Shown piece by piece: positions 36,440 through 48,600 of a stretch of 64,000 bases of DNA. The stretch spans positions 6,057,874-6,121,873 of the forward strand of contig JAMXIF010001118.1 in the NCBI GenBank assembly GCA_028583685.1, in the 5' to 3' direction. Under the pieces are notes generated by a model. The model saw only the letters and a program-made list of their open reading frames with translations. It had not been told where the DNA came from and did no database searches. The DNA is from Petaurus breviceps papuanus. Its lineage: Eukaryota; Chordata; Mammalia; Diprotodontia; Petauridae. Positions within the stretch are counted from its first letter, which is position 1. Every line of letters starts with the position of its first letter. A program made the translations under genes and the position numbers.

Positions 36440-38095
36440 TTCCTTTTTTAAGGTGCTTAACTGAATTTTTATTATTATTAATTTATTTTTAGTTTTCAAC
36501 ATACATTTCTACAAGATTTTGAGTTCCAAAATTTCTCCTTATCTTTCCCCTCCCCCACCCTGAGATTGCATGCATTCTGATTACACTTTCCCCCAGTCTG
36601 CCCTCATTTATATCATCCCCCCCTTATCCCCTCTCCCCTTATGTTCCTGTAGGGTAAGATACCCAGTTAAATGTGTATGTTATTCCCTCCTTAAACCAAA
36701 TCTGTGGAGAGAAAGGTTCACTTATTTCCTCTCACCTCTCCCCTCTTCCTCCATTGTGAAAACTTTTCTTGCCTCTTCTATGTGAAATAATTTACCCCAC
36801 TCTGTCTCTCTCTCTCTCTCTTTCTCCTTCTCACAGTATATTCCTCTTTCTCACTCCTTAATTTTATTTTTAGATATCATCCCTTCATATTCAACTCACC
36901 CTGTGCCACTTATCTACCTTTTGACTTTCTTTCCTTCTTTCTTCCTTTCTTTCTTTCCTTCTTTCTTTCTTTCCTCCAAATACGCAAATACTGAGAAATG
37001 TCTCAGGATTTACAAATATCATCTTTTTTTGTAGGAATGTAAACAGTTCAACTTTAATAAGTCGTTTATGATTTCTCTATCCTGTTTGCCTTTTCATGCT
37101 TCTCTAGATTCTAGTATTTGAAAGTCAAATATTCTATTCAGCTCTGGTCTTTTCATCAAGAATGCTTGAAAGTCCTCTATTTCATTGAATATTCATTTCC
37201 CTGAAGTATTATACTGAGTTTTGTTGGGTAGATGATTCTAGGTTTTAATCCTAGCTCCCCTGACCTCCAGAAAATCATATTCCAAGTCCTTCAATTCCTT
37301 AATGTAGAAGCTGCTAGATCTTGTGTTATCCTGATTGTATTTCCACAATACATGAATTGTTTCTTTCTGGCTGTTAGCAATATTTTCTCCTTGTCCTGGG
37401 AACTCTGGAATTTGGCTACAGTATTCCTAGGAGTTTTCCTTTTGGGATCTCTTTTAAGAGGCAATCAGTAGATTCTTTCCATTTCTATTTTACCCTTTGG
37501 TTCTAGAATATCAGGGTAGTTTTTCTTGATAATGTCTTGAAAGATGATGTCTAGACACTTTTTTTGATAGTGCCTTTCAGGTAGTCCAATAATTTTTAAA
37601 TTATATCTCCTGGATCTGTTTCCAGGTCAATCATTTTTCCAATGAGAAAAATGCCTCATATTGTCTTATTTTTTTCATTCTTTTGGTTCTGTTTTTATAA
37701 TATCTTGATTTCTCATAAAATCATTAGTTTCCATTTGCTGCATTCTAATTCTGAAGGAATTATTTTCTTCAGTGAGCTTTTGGATCATGGATTTCAAAGT
37801 CTGGAAACTGACTCAACTGCCAGCAATTCAGTCCCCTGAGGCCTGCTCCAGCCCTGTCTGTGCGTTGAAAGACCATGCTGGACTAGGCTTGATAACCAGC
37901 CGTGGGCAATATACCCTTTCTTTCAACCTTCCAGGCTGTCTTTGGCTGGAAATGTGTTTCTTTCTGCCTTTTTTTTTTTGGTTCTCTAGCTTTAGAATGT
38001 GTTTAGAGTCATTTTTAAAGGTGTCTGAAGGGGTTTGGGGGAGATCTCAAGTAAGTCCCTGTTTTTCTCTGCCATCTTGGTTCTGCCTCCCCTCC
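36440..38095 (-). mobile_element. HAL1 / L1 ORF1 element, antisense
   Basis: Reading on the minus strand from 38095: a 5' UTR remnant (GGCAGAACCAAGATGGCAGA), the ORF1 coiled-coil region, the C-terminal segment (near 37250-37420) and a 3' UTR. No ORF2 lies between ORF1 and 3' UTR. It is shorter and more diverged than the copies at 9704 and 54470, and I found no clear target duplication. A CTTT-rich tract lies within it at 36895-36980. Confidence 0.65.
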
Positions 38096-39094
38096 CCCCC
38101 AATTCTATTCTTGATTTTTTGAATAAACTAATTTATAACAAATTTTGTTTTAGTCCCTTTGTTGGTTAAATGTATTCTTATAAACAATACATTATGTGTA
38201 GGTGGAGGGGTTTGTTTGTCATTGTTTTTATTGAAGTGTTTATTCTATCCACACTTAAAGTTATGAATATTATATTTATTTTGTTAGGTATTTGGTACAT
38301 TATTAACATTTTCTTCATTTGTGTCTATTTTTTTTCTAAATTAGATTTTTTTCTTCCTTTTCTGGTTAAAGAGAGAACATCGTTTCTTCAGTTAGTTGAA
38401 CTAAATCTCCTTTAAGGAATCACTATCCCACCAGCTCACTTCAACTCACCCTTAAGCCTCAGCCCCTCTCATTTGTCACCATTGCCCCTAGATTTGGAAG
38501 TTTATTTAATTCCTTTTCATTTCCCCTTCTGAATCTTCATGTATATTCACACATGCACTTTTTTTGTCTCAAATTACCCAAAAATTTCTTTCTTCTCTTC
38601 CCCTTCAATTTCTTTGGTTTATTAGAAGGTTCTTTCTTAATTTTCATTTTATTTTTTTTTTCCTTTTTGGAGGGGGGGGAGGTAGGGCAATTGGGGTTAA
38701 GTGACTTGCCCAAGTTCACATGGCTAGTTTTGTGTTAAGTGTCTCAGTACTCTCTTGAAGTAGGTTATTGTTCATGGAGGCACAATACACTCATAGGGGT
38801 CTCTCTAAGAACCAAATCCTTGTAGATTATATCCATTGTAAACTTTCCATTTCCCAATACAAAATATCTATTTCTCCCCAGGAGAGATCTCCCATGGGAC
38901 CTCCTCATAGTGCTGTATTTATATTTCCCTCTTTCTTTCCTCTTCTTTCTATCTACCTTTTACCACCTCATCCTTTATTCTGTATGTCTTCTTCCTAAGA
39001 AACTATAGGAATTATTTCCTTTCACTGTATGATTGCTTCATTAGACATCATTGCACATTATCCTCTAACATATCCTTATCTCTCCCTTTTGTTA
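38096..39094 (-). other. Weak antisense LINE-like tract with a SINE
   Basis: T-rich antisense LINE-like sequence without a firm match, containing a partial SINE on the minus strand at about 38655-38745. Confidence 0.35.
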
Positions 39095-39730
39095 CACTAA
39101 AGGGTAGTTTGCATTTTTTTCCAGTTACACATAAAGATAGTTCTCAACATTCATTTTTATAAGATTTTAAGTTCCAAATTTTTCTCCTTTCCTCCTTCCC
39201 CTCCCACCTCACCAAGACAGTAAGCAATCTGATATAGGTATAATCATGCTAAACATATTTCTATGCTAGTCATGTTATGAAAGAAAATCAGAACAAAAAG
39301 GGAAAAACCATGAGAAAGGAAAAAAAACAAAAAATTGGGGAGGGGAAGTGAATAATAGTATGCTTCAATCTACATTCAGATATCATAATTCTTTGTCTGG
39401 ATGTGGTGAACTTTTTCAATCACAAGTCTGTTAGAATTGCTTGGATCAATGAATTTTTGAGAAGAACTAAGTCTATCATAATTAATTAATAATTACACAC
39501 AATGTGACTGTTACTGTGTACAATATTCTCCTAGTTCTGCTCACTTAACTCAGCGTCAGTTTCATCTCAGTCTTTCCAGGTTTTTCTGAAATACACCTGC
39601 TCACAATAGTATTCCGTTACATTAATATACCACAAACTGCTTAGCCATTATTTTACCTAGTTGTTTCTATGACCTATTTTGAAGTCAAATAATTACCTCA
39701 CTTTTATTTTATTGTTTTAGGAATGCTCCA
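39095..39730 (-). mobile_element. Antisense L1-type 3' end
   Basis: Reverse complement of the family at 2080 and 8116: AAGATTTTAAGTTCCAAATT, CAGTAAGCAATCTGATATAG and ATTCCGTTACATTAATATAC. Confidence 0.7.
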
Positions 39731-39825
39731 GTAGCCTCTCTTTATGTAGCCCTGAATGTTGAGGTGAGTTGGGGAAGGAGTTATGAGAAATTTGGGGATG
39801 GAGATTAGTGTTCTCTGCTGCTAAT

Positions 39826-39990
39826 TCATCTGGTTGTTTTCTGATCAGACTTGTTAGTGTTTTGACTTGGAGAGACAACTTCAATTACTTTACTTCTTCC
39901 ATACAATTCTTCTATTGGGGAGAATCCAATGCTTCTATTGTCATGACTTTGAAAATTCATGACAATCAAAGACAGTATCATTATGTTTGA
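39826..39990 (-). mobile_element. Possible fossil integrase fragment (Ty3/retrovirus-like)
   Basis: A short minus-strand frame contains SIGFSPIEELYGR, which resembles the (S/T)GFSPFELLYGR motif of Ty3/gypsy and retroviral integrases. Nothing else of such an element is recognisable nearby. It is a fossil remnant at best; the match may be chance. Confidence 0.25.
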
Positions 39991-40571
39991 CCTGGAAAAG
40001 TTGCTTAAAAATTCAAAGGACATTGGTAACCAGATGAGTGTAATAGAATTGCCCTTGAAATTGTTATGTGTGAGATATTTGTGCTGTTAAAACTGCAAAC
40101 TTAGAATTCTATCAGAGAGTTCTATGAATCCATTTACATTCTCACAGGAAAAAATAAATAAATGAATGAATTTCTTCTGGATATGGAGTCAAGGAAATAT
40201 ATTACTTGTACCTTGCCTTAATTTGATCTCAGGAAGCAAAGAGACATGTGAAAGTACAGTAAAGGAAGAATGACAAATCGATTTCTAATTTTCCTCACAA
40301 ACTGTACAGATCAGTGTTTTTCCATCATGAGTTGATCTAAAGACAGCAGTATATAATCACAAAAATACAATATAAATACAAACACTTAATAGCAATAGTA
40401 TTATTACCAAAGTTAATGTGCCCAAAGAAAGAAATTAAATGATTCCCTTTGATACTGCTTCAACTTTATGTGTAGTTCAAAATTACTACCACAATAAAAC
40501 AAATACAAGCTTCATTTAATAGTTCTAACACTTGAAACCAGGGAAATGAGAATTATCACTTGACACTTCTT

Positions 40572-40741
40572 TTTTTCTTATTTTTTTCCTTTGGAGGGGG
40601 GAAGGTAGGGCAATTGCCATTAAGTGACTTGCCCAAGGTCACACGGCTAGTTTTGTGTTAAGTGTCTGAGGCTGGATTTGAACTCAGGTCCTCCTGACTC
40701 CAGAGCCGGTACTCTATTCACTGTGTCACCTACCTGCCCCA
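40572..40741 (-). mobile_element. Marsupial tRNA-derived SINE
   Basis: Antisense copy with the 15-bp duplication CACTTGACACTTCTT at 40557-40571 and 40742-40756. Confidence 0.92.
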
Positions 40742-40949
40742 CACTTGACACTTCTTAAGAACAAATCATCATCTTTTAGACAATAGAATTTCTTTAATTT
40801 AACCATTTTTATCACATGAATAATTATTGATAAAATAGGAATAAGGCCTTCCTGACTAGAAGCTGGGGACGATAATAAATTATCTTTTCAATCACTTTCT
40901 ATAAAAATATCATTAAAAAACTTATCTACTCCCTTCCAGATACACTATA

Positions 40950-41335
40950 TACAATGATATTGTCCTGTTGCTGTTCCTTACACAAGATACTCCACTTTCC
41001 AACTCGGCATTTTTATTGGCTCTTCCCCAAAGCCTACAATTCTCTCCATTCTCATCTCCATCCCCTACATTCCCTGGGTTCCTTAAAACCATATCTTTCT
41101 GCAAGAAGACTTTCCAGGATCCCTCTTAGAAATAGACCTTCCCTCTGAGATTATCTCTAATTTATCCCATATACATCTGTTTTGTATCTAGATTTTTTTC
41201 CATGTTGACTCTCATATATGTTGAGTTCCTTAAGAATAGTGATTCTCTTTTGCCTTCCTTTTTCTCCCCAGCACTTAGTACAGTGCCTGGAACATCGTAG
41301 AGTTCTTAATGCTTGTTGATTTGATTTCTCATCCC
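40950..41335 (+). mobile_element. L2 LINE 3' end
   Basis: It continues through CTGTTCCTTACACAAGATAC, AGACTTTCCAGGATCCCTCT and ends with AGCACTTAGTACAGTGCCTG and GCTTGTTGATTTGA, the usual L2 terminus. Confidence 0.75.
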
Positions 41336-41339
41336 CAAT

Positions 41340-43060
41340 CAAAATTTTAGTTATATTACAATATACTATTCTCAGGTAACTTTAACAAGATAATCTTGAG
41401 AATGAAGTACATATTCTTTGGGATTTATTGTTGAAGCAACTGGTACATGTTCTTTCACTTTTTTTTTAAAAAGACATAATACTGCTTTTGTATCTTTAGA
41501 GATTCTGTAGTTAATTATAATTTTAGATTTTATTTCTTCATATTTTTGATGGTTCTAAATATGAAGGGTAGGAGACAAATAAGAAAAAGTTGAAATGGAA
41601 GATGGGGGAAGAATTGGAAAATTAGGAAGAGGAAGAAAAGGAAGAAGAAAAATAGGAAGAAGAAGTATGCTATTTTGTTTTTATGGCAATTTTTTTTTAT
41701 TAATTAGATATGATGAATCCAATGACTTACAAAACTGATAAAATAAACAACATGTTCCTTTAAATAATACTTCCATTTTTATAGCCCTTTAATATCATCA
41801 CACATTTATTATCTTCATCTTGATAGCAACCTGGTGAGATAGCCAGGGCAGGTCATTAAGTCCCTTACCCTATCAGGGATAGGAAGAAGGAAAGAGGAGG
41901 ATCGATGGATGGAGTAGCTTCATACCAATTCATAGGCTTGAGGAGTGGAGAAGAAACATGTATAGCATGGAGCATGCATGGAAATGGGCCAAAGGGGGTA
42001 ATCTTATATAGTATGTGTCAGAGCTCTTCTGACAATTTCTGGGAATATGTAGGGCTTGTCACTGAAGGGTTGTGCTTAGAAATAATGTAGCAGCCTCCTT
42101 ATTGGCCATACCGTAAAAAGTGCTAATTCTTCAGTGGATCTATAAAAGGCAGTGATCTATCTCCTTCTTTCCCTTCTGTGCATCTGTTGAGTATAGCAGG
42201 AGTCTTTCAGCCTCCCTATGGAGGTGTGAAAACAGAACTAAAGACCTTCCTCCAGCCAGGCAAAAATATTTTGTTACATGTCAAGCTCATGTCAGCTAAA
42301 GCTCTTGTGTGGACTTCTGGGAATCTGAGTCTGGGACTTGAGTCTCTTGCTACTAATCCTTTTATTATTGCTTTGACTGATAGTAGGAAACCAAGCATAG
42401 ATGCTGAGATGTATGTATCCAACTTGTAAGTTTGATAAGTCTGGATACCATGAGTTCTCAGTCTTTGTGGGAGATGTCTCTCTATATTCACTACAGTGTT
42501 TCTAGGAGAAGAAAACAACCACCAGCTAGAGAATGAAGTTAACCCCAGGTCTTGGAAAGAAATGTCTGGATACTGTAGAAATGAAATGCAAAGTGTCAGT
42601 ACAGCAGTCTCATAAACTATTTCATGCTTTGGTACTTAAGTCTCAACCTCCCAGGAAAATGTATATGCTCAATGGATATACAACCCATTAAAACCACAAA
42701 ATCTTTTCAGAAGTGATATATAGCCACTCCACCATTTTTTAGTTGCAAAGTTCATTTTTCTAAACCAGAGTGTAACATTTATCTTTATGCTTCCTAAAAT
42801 TCATTTTATCATATTTAGTTTCTTCTGTTTCACCCTGTCAAGGTGTTTGTTTAAGAAACTGATTGTCATCCAACATTTTATTTGTAACCATAAATGTTGT
42901 GTCATTTGGGAATTTTTTTTAAGTTTTTATTTTTTTATATGACTATCATTTCTACATACATCCCCAACCCATAAACAGTAAATCATTCCTTCTAATAAAA
43001 AAGAAATTAAGCTTCAATTAAACACATGAATGAAATCTGAAAATATATGCAATTTTTCAT
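41340..43060. other. Unrecognised tract with a promoter-like block
   Basis: A block at 42085-42200 has CTTATTGGCCAT followed by TATAAAAGGC, spaced like a CCAAT/TATA pair. It could be part of an old LTR, but I cannot define its ends. Open frames at 41905 and 42178 have no family resemblance. Confidence 0.3.
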
Positions 43061-43074
43061 ATCCATAGTTCTCC

Positions 43075-44005
43075 TCTTTGAGGGGTTGGAGCGAAGATAG
43101 CAGAGTAAAAGCAGGGATTTATTTGAGCTCTCCCCAAAACCCCTCCAAATACCTGAAAAAATGACTCTAAAATAGAGCTACAGAACCCACAAAATGATAG
43201 AGTGAAACACATTTTCAGCCCAAGATAGCCTGGAAGGCCAAGAGGAAGGGTATATTGTATTGCACCAGGCTGGGAGTGAAGCACAGTCCAGCATAGGCCA
43301 TGCCCAGCACAGACAGGGACAGAGCAGACCTTAGGGGACTGAATCACTGGCAGCTGTGGCAGTTTCCAGACTTTTCAACCCACAAACACCAAAGAGAGCA
43401 TAGAAGGTCAGTGGGAAACTTTGTGGGACCTGGGTGAAAGAGGAGTGTGATCTGGCTGGGGTCTGGTCCCATTCACTGGGTGGCAGAGGTGGTAGCAGCA
43501 GCAGCAGCAGTGGCAGTGGTTGCTTCCAGAGCTCTGGGCCCACAGATGATGGGGGATCAAGCAACTAATCCAAAACCCCTGAAGTTTGGGTCAGTACAAC
43601 CACCCCCACCCCCACTGGAAGCTGAGTCCTAACATGACAGAGGTGATTTTAGAAAATCAAGTATTTGGGTGGGAAGATGAGCAAACAGTGTAAAAAAAAC
43701 CCTCAGACTATAGAATCTTACACTGGTAACAAAGAAGATCAAAACATACAACCAGAAGAAGACAACAAAGTCAAAGCTCCTACATCAAAATCCTCCAAGA
43801 AAAATATAAATTGGTCTCAGACCATGGAAGAGTTCAAAAAGGATTTTGAAAATCAAGTCAGAGAAGTAGAGGAAAAATTGGGAAGAGAAATGTGAATGAT
43901 GCAAGAAAATCATGAAAAATAAACCAGTAGCTTGCTAAAGGAGACCCAAAAAATACTGAAGAAAATAAGACCTTAAAAATAGACTAACCCAAATGGCAAA
44001 AGATG
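43075..44005 (+). mobile_element. HAL1/L1 insertion with 5' UTR and ORF1 N terminus only
   Basis: The 5' UTR resembles the HAL1 copies at 9704 and 54470 (GGAGCGAAGATAGCAGAGTA). It continues into ORF1 from about 43668 (MSKQCKKNPQTIESYTGNKE, then EEFKKDFENQVREVEEKLGR) and stops at AAATGGCAAAAGATG. A 13-bp duplication TCCATAGTTCTCC flanks it at 43062-43074 and 44006-44018, so this truncated form is what was inserted. It has no 3' UTR and no poly(A) tail. A GCA-rich stretch occurs near 43495-43520. Confidence 0.8.
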
Positions 44006-44274
44006 TCCATAGTTCTCCACCTGTGTAAAGAAAAGTGTCTTTTCTCATCTATTCTCAATACCCAAATCATGTTAGACATTCTAGTATCTGGTTTTATTTT
44101 TATTATAAAGGTAATAGAGTCTTGGATCCAGAGTTGGAAGGGATTTCAGAGGTAAACTAATAAAAACCTTTCATTTACAGATACAGTAACTGAAATCCAA
44201 GGACGATAAGGGACTTGCTTGAGGAGAAATAAATAGTAAGCATGTTCTTTCTTTTTATATTATTGTAATCATTG

Positions 44275-44532
44275 GGCATCTAAGTGGCACAGTGGATAGA
44301 GTGCTCACCTGGAATCAGGAAGATTCCTCTTCATGAGTTCAAATCTAGTTTCAGACACTTAACTAGCTGTGTAACCTTTGGCAAGTCACTTAACTTTGTT
44401 TGCCTCAGTTTCCTCATCTGTAAAATGAACTGAAGAAGGAAATGATAAACCACTCCAATATCTCTGGCAAGATAATTCCATAAAAAAAGTCACAAAGAGA
44501 TGGACACAACTGAAAAATGACTAAACAACAAC
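44275..44532 (+). mobile_element. Marsupial SINE, long form
   Basis: tRNA-like head (TAAGTGGCACAGTGGATAGA), core, then the long tail (ACCACTCCAATATCTCTGGC, CACAAAGAGATGGACACAAC). Flanks AATCATTG occur at 44267-44274 and 44533-44540. Confidence 0.85.
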
Positions 44533-44559
44533 AATCATTGTATACATTTTTCTCCTGGT

Positions 44560-45010
44560 TCTGCTTACTATACTTTTTGCACTTCATATAAGCCATCTCA
44601 CTTTTATCTAATTTTTTTTCTTACTCTTCCTTTCTTTTGGTACAGTAATATTTCATTACTACCATGTGCCACAATTTGTTTTAAAATTCCCCAAATCAAT
44701 GGCTATTTTTTCACGTTTTGGCTAACATAAAAGTGCTATGAATATTTTAGTGTATGAGGAAACTTTCTGTCCTTGCTCTATCTATATCTATCCATATATA
44801 CACACATATACATACATACACATATACACATACATATATACATATATATATATACACATATGTGTGAGTATCTAACAGTGAGATTTGTAAGTCAAGAAGT
44901 GTATTCATTTTTCCATTTTATAAAATTTACCATATTTTTACCATATTTACTATATTTCCAAATTGTTTTCCAGAATTTTTGGACCACTTGACAGTATTCA
45001 CATAACTCCA
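44560..45010 (-). mobile_element. Antisense L1-type 3' region
   Basis: TAATATTTCATTACTACCAT, GTGCCACAATTTG and CCAAATTGTTTTCCAGAATT are degraded forms of the blocks at 35210 and 39600. A TA/CA microsatellite lies at 44795-44865. Confidence 0.5.
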
Positions 45011-47409
45011 GGACCAGAATTTCTCTTTGTTAGCTTTGAAACTAACATAGGTCAGATCTCTTAGGATGACCTGATCAGAAAAGTAGTAGAACTTTTCAAG
45101 CCTAGAAAATTTGCGACCACCCTCTTTGTAAATCAGAGTTCTAAATGTCACATAATATTTTCTTCATTCCAAAAGACTGAAGGGTTTAAACCTCTTGATA
45201 ACCAGATTGTTAAGTTTAATTATAAAATTTTCATTTTTAGTGGTTTTGCTAATAATCAGCAGCGAAAGCAGAGTTTATTAAGAAAAATGAAGAAAAACCT
45301 CAGAAAGGGAACACAAATAGAAAGCAGTAGCAACTTTCTAGTTAATGATACAGGGGGCCATGCTTTTCCATACCCACCACCCTACAGTTACAGAAATCCC
45401 TATAATCATTTTGAATTGTGTGCATTGTCATATCAAGGAGTTAGATATCTTGTGTGACTGATCTCTCCTGTGTGTAGGTATTCTATGCCACTCTTACTGT
45501 GAACTTGAAGTACATGTAGAGAAAACTTTTTACTCCATAAAAGATACTTGTAAAATCAATTCAATTACGATTATGCATGGTATAATTTTTCTCCAGATAT
45601 CACCAAAAATTTCCCATAGACAAGTATTTTTTCCTCATTAAGTGTTGGCCTCAGACTAAATCATTTGGCACTGTTCTGTTAAATTGCTGCCAGATATTTT
45701 TATGGGCAGTTTTTCCCAATTTCTAGACCACATATTTCTCTATTAATTCTAATGAAACTTATTTCTACTTAAACGCAAATATTTCTTTGCACTTGAGGAG
45801 TTAGAAATCTTAAATTTGAAGAAAACTAATGATTACTACAGTTGATTATTTTGCTTATTATATAAATTTTGAGTATCTGGACATTACTTGTATCTTTCCT
45901 GTATCTTTCATTCTTTAAGCTCAGTGATTTCCCCCTCCCCCTTTATAAAATAAGTAATATAATGTTACACTGAGTTTAACATTAGCCTTTCACCTATAGA
46001 GGAGCCATTGGTTCAGATCTTAATTCAGGTCAAGGTGGGTTTGATGATCTCTTTCATGTATAATTGGCAAAGGACAGGGATGAGGCACCAAGACTTTATC
46101 CAGCATGTGTTGGCTAAGATTAAAGTGCATTGGTAGAGTTGTGAAGGTCCTAACTATGCCATTTCTATACTGCAGTTAGTAGAGCACCAAATTTAAAGCA
46201 CAAACCTCCAAATACTTTTTTTTAATCAACAAATTCAATAGAGAAATTTAGTGTAAAGATTATGGAATTTAGCAGACTTAATATGCTGGTCAGCTTAGAT
46301 AATTCACAACTTTTTCCTTAGCAGTCATTTCAACCTAATTGTGGGTAAACAATATACTGCTAATCTAATTTTGTTGTTCCAAACAGAACCAACATGCTCT
46401 TTTATCTTGTGACTGAAAATCCTGTGATATTGTGGTGCATGAGACTATTATTCTGCATTTGATAGTGTTGTGACTTCATCTGTTGTTCCTCTTAATTATA
46501 TGTGGTGATTCCTTTAACCATGATTTGATGGCATCAAATGAATGACTGTACAGTGAGAACTGTCTTGGTTATCTGAAAAGAGAGTGAAGTAAAATTCTAT
46601 TCTTAAAAAATAAGGCATGTTCTAAAATTGTCATTTAATGAATAACTAGGATATTCAAGCTTTCAAGAGTTGATATTTTCAGGAAGTAACTATGGGATTT
46701 TAGCTTCCACAAGACCAGCAAAATTAATTTAAATTTGATATTTCCCTCTTGTCTTTGCAATTTTGTTTTGACTGTTTCTGGATTGGTGTAGTGGTATTTT
46801 GTTCGTTCCATATTTATGAATGAAACACTTTGTTTAATGTTTCTAAAATTAAAAAAAAAACTTCTTGGTTAGTAATCAAGTAGTTGGAATATTATTTTGA
46901 CTTTCCTTATAAGCATTATGTTGACTAATAAAGGCTTTATTGAAGAAACATTCTACCAACTTGGTCAATTTGATTCTGTAATCTGTAAGTAATGTGGCAC
47001 CTGATACTTTTTGGTACATGATTTTTTTGAGGACAAATAATTCAAGTGGATTTCAGTCTTGAACAGTGTCCCAAGAGATTTGATGATGAAATTTTTTGGC
47101 TTGAGGTCGGATTATATATGTGTGTGTATATATATGTATATATGCATATATATGTATATATATAAGATTCTAACTAGTTGAAAAATGCCCATATTTATAT
47201 AAATATTAAAATATAAGCCTCTGATAGAAAAGTGAAAGCTGTTAAATGGATATTAATCTAAATTAATTTAGTATGATTAGAAGAGGGGAAGTTTTGGTGT
47301 CATGATTTCTCTCTTCATAGTGTTGAACTTAAATCAGTTAAACTGTATTTTTAAATTCTGTGCCACAAAACAATGCTTCAATACAAGTTTAATTAATTAA
47401 TTAAAATTG
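45011..47409. other. No gene or repeat recognised
   Basis: About 2.4 kb of AT-rich DNA with only a TA/TG tract at 47112. It is the longest stretch lacking recognisable repeats. Confidence 0.5.
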
Positions 47410-47939
47410 TTTAAAATGCTGAGATAGAATCCAAATGAAGGAGTAGAAGGACACAATACAGCCTTCCTTCAACCCTCACACCACTGCCAACAACTGCTTA
47501 CACATCTGTCTAAAACAAAAAAGCCAAACTAAGTAGTGATTGGAAATCAAAAGAGAAACTACAATGGGACATCTTTCCACCCCAATATCACAATATTGAC
47601 TTATAGGCAAGTGACCACTACAGGAACCGTAGGACTGTGACAGGCCAAAATCATGGATTCATTGTCCAAAGCTCCAAATTAATCTAGTATGAGCCAATCT
47701 TAGCCCCTGATTCAGATCAGCAACATGGGTGTCCTAGGGGGCCTATTAATAAACACTCTGCATCCAGAACCCAGTACCTGGGTTGCACAGAGCAGAACTC
47801 AGACTCATTAACCTACACAAGACAGTAGCACAGAGAGGTCTCTCAGAGGGTGCCCTCAGACTCATGACTCATAGCTCTCAGCAAGTCAGCTGTTCTGGGT
47901 TTCCCAGAGCAAACTATGGAAGTTTGTTTGGGGAAAGAA

Positions 47940-48600
47940 ACAAAAAGGAAAGGAGAGGAGAAGAGTGAAAAGGAGAGGAGAGGGGAGGAAGGGGAGGGGA
48001 GGGGGGGGGANNNNNNNNNNNNNNNNNNNNNNNNNNNNNNNNNNNNNNNNNNNNNNNNNNNNNNNNNNNNNNNNNNNNNNNNNNNNNNNNNNNNNNNNNN
48101 NNNNNNNNNNNNNNNNNNNNNNNNNNNNNNNNNNNNNNNNNNNNNNNNNNNNNNNNNNNNNNNNNNNNNNNNNNNNNNNNNNNNNNNNNNNNNNNNNNNN
48201 NNNNNNNNNNNNNNNNNNNNNNNNNNNNNNNNNNNNNNNNNNNNNNNNNNNNNNNNNNNNNNNNNNNNNNNNNNNNNNNNNNNNNNNNNNNNNNNNNNNN
48301 NNNNNNNNNNNNNNNNNNNNNNNNNNNNNNNNNNNNNNNNNNNNNNNNNNNNNNNNNNNNNNNNNNNNNNNNNNNNNNNNNNNNNNNNNNNNNNNNNNNN
48401 NNNNNNNNNNNNNNNNNNNNNNNNNNNNNNNNNNNNNNNNNNNNNNNNNNNNNNNNNNNNNNNNNNNNNNNNNNNNNNNNNNNNNNNNNNNNNNNNNNNN
48501 NNNNNNNNNNNNNNNAGGAAAGGAAAGGAAAGGAAAGGAAAGGAAAGGAAAGGAAAGGAAAGGAAAGAGGGAAGAAGGGAGGGAGGGAAAAAGAGGAAAG
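47940..48600 (+). repeat. Purine microsatellite (GGAAA)n / (GGGGA)n around the gap
   Basis: GGAGAGGAGAGGGG runs into G tracts before the gap, and at least ten AGGAA units follow it (48516-48568). Confidence 0.95.
48011..48515. other. Assembly gap (505 N)
   Basis: A run of N sits between a GGGGA/GGAGA-rich tract and a GGAAA tandem repeat. Open frames drawn across it are meaningless. Confidence 1.

Noticed and set aside
42085-42200. CCAAT/TATA-like block as a host promoter
   Set aside because: No downstream gene is recognisable and it may belong to an old LTR; too weak to call.
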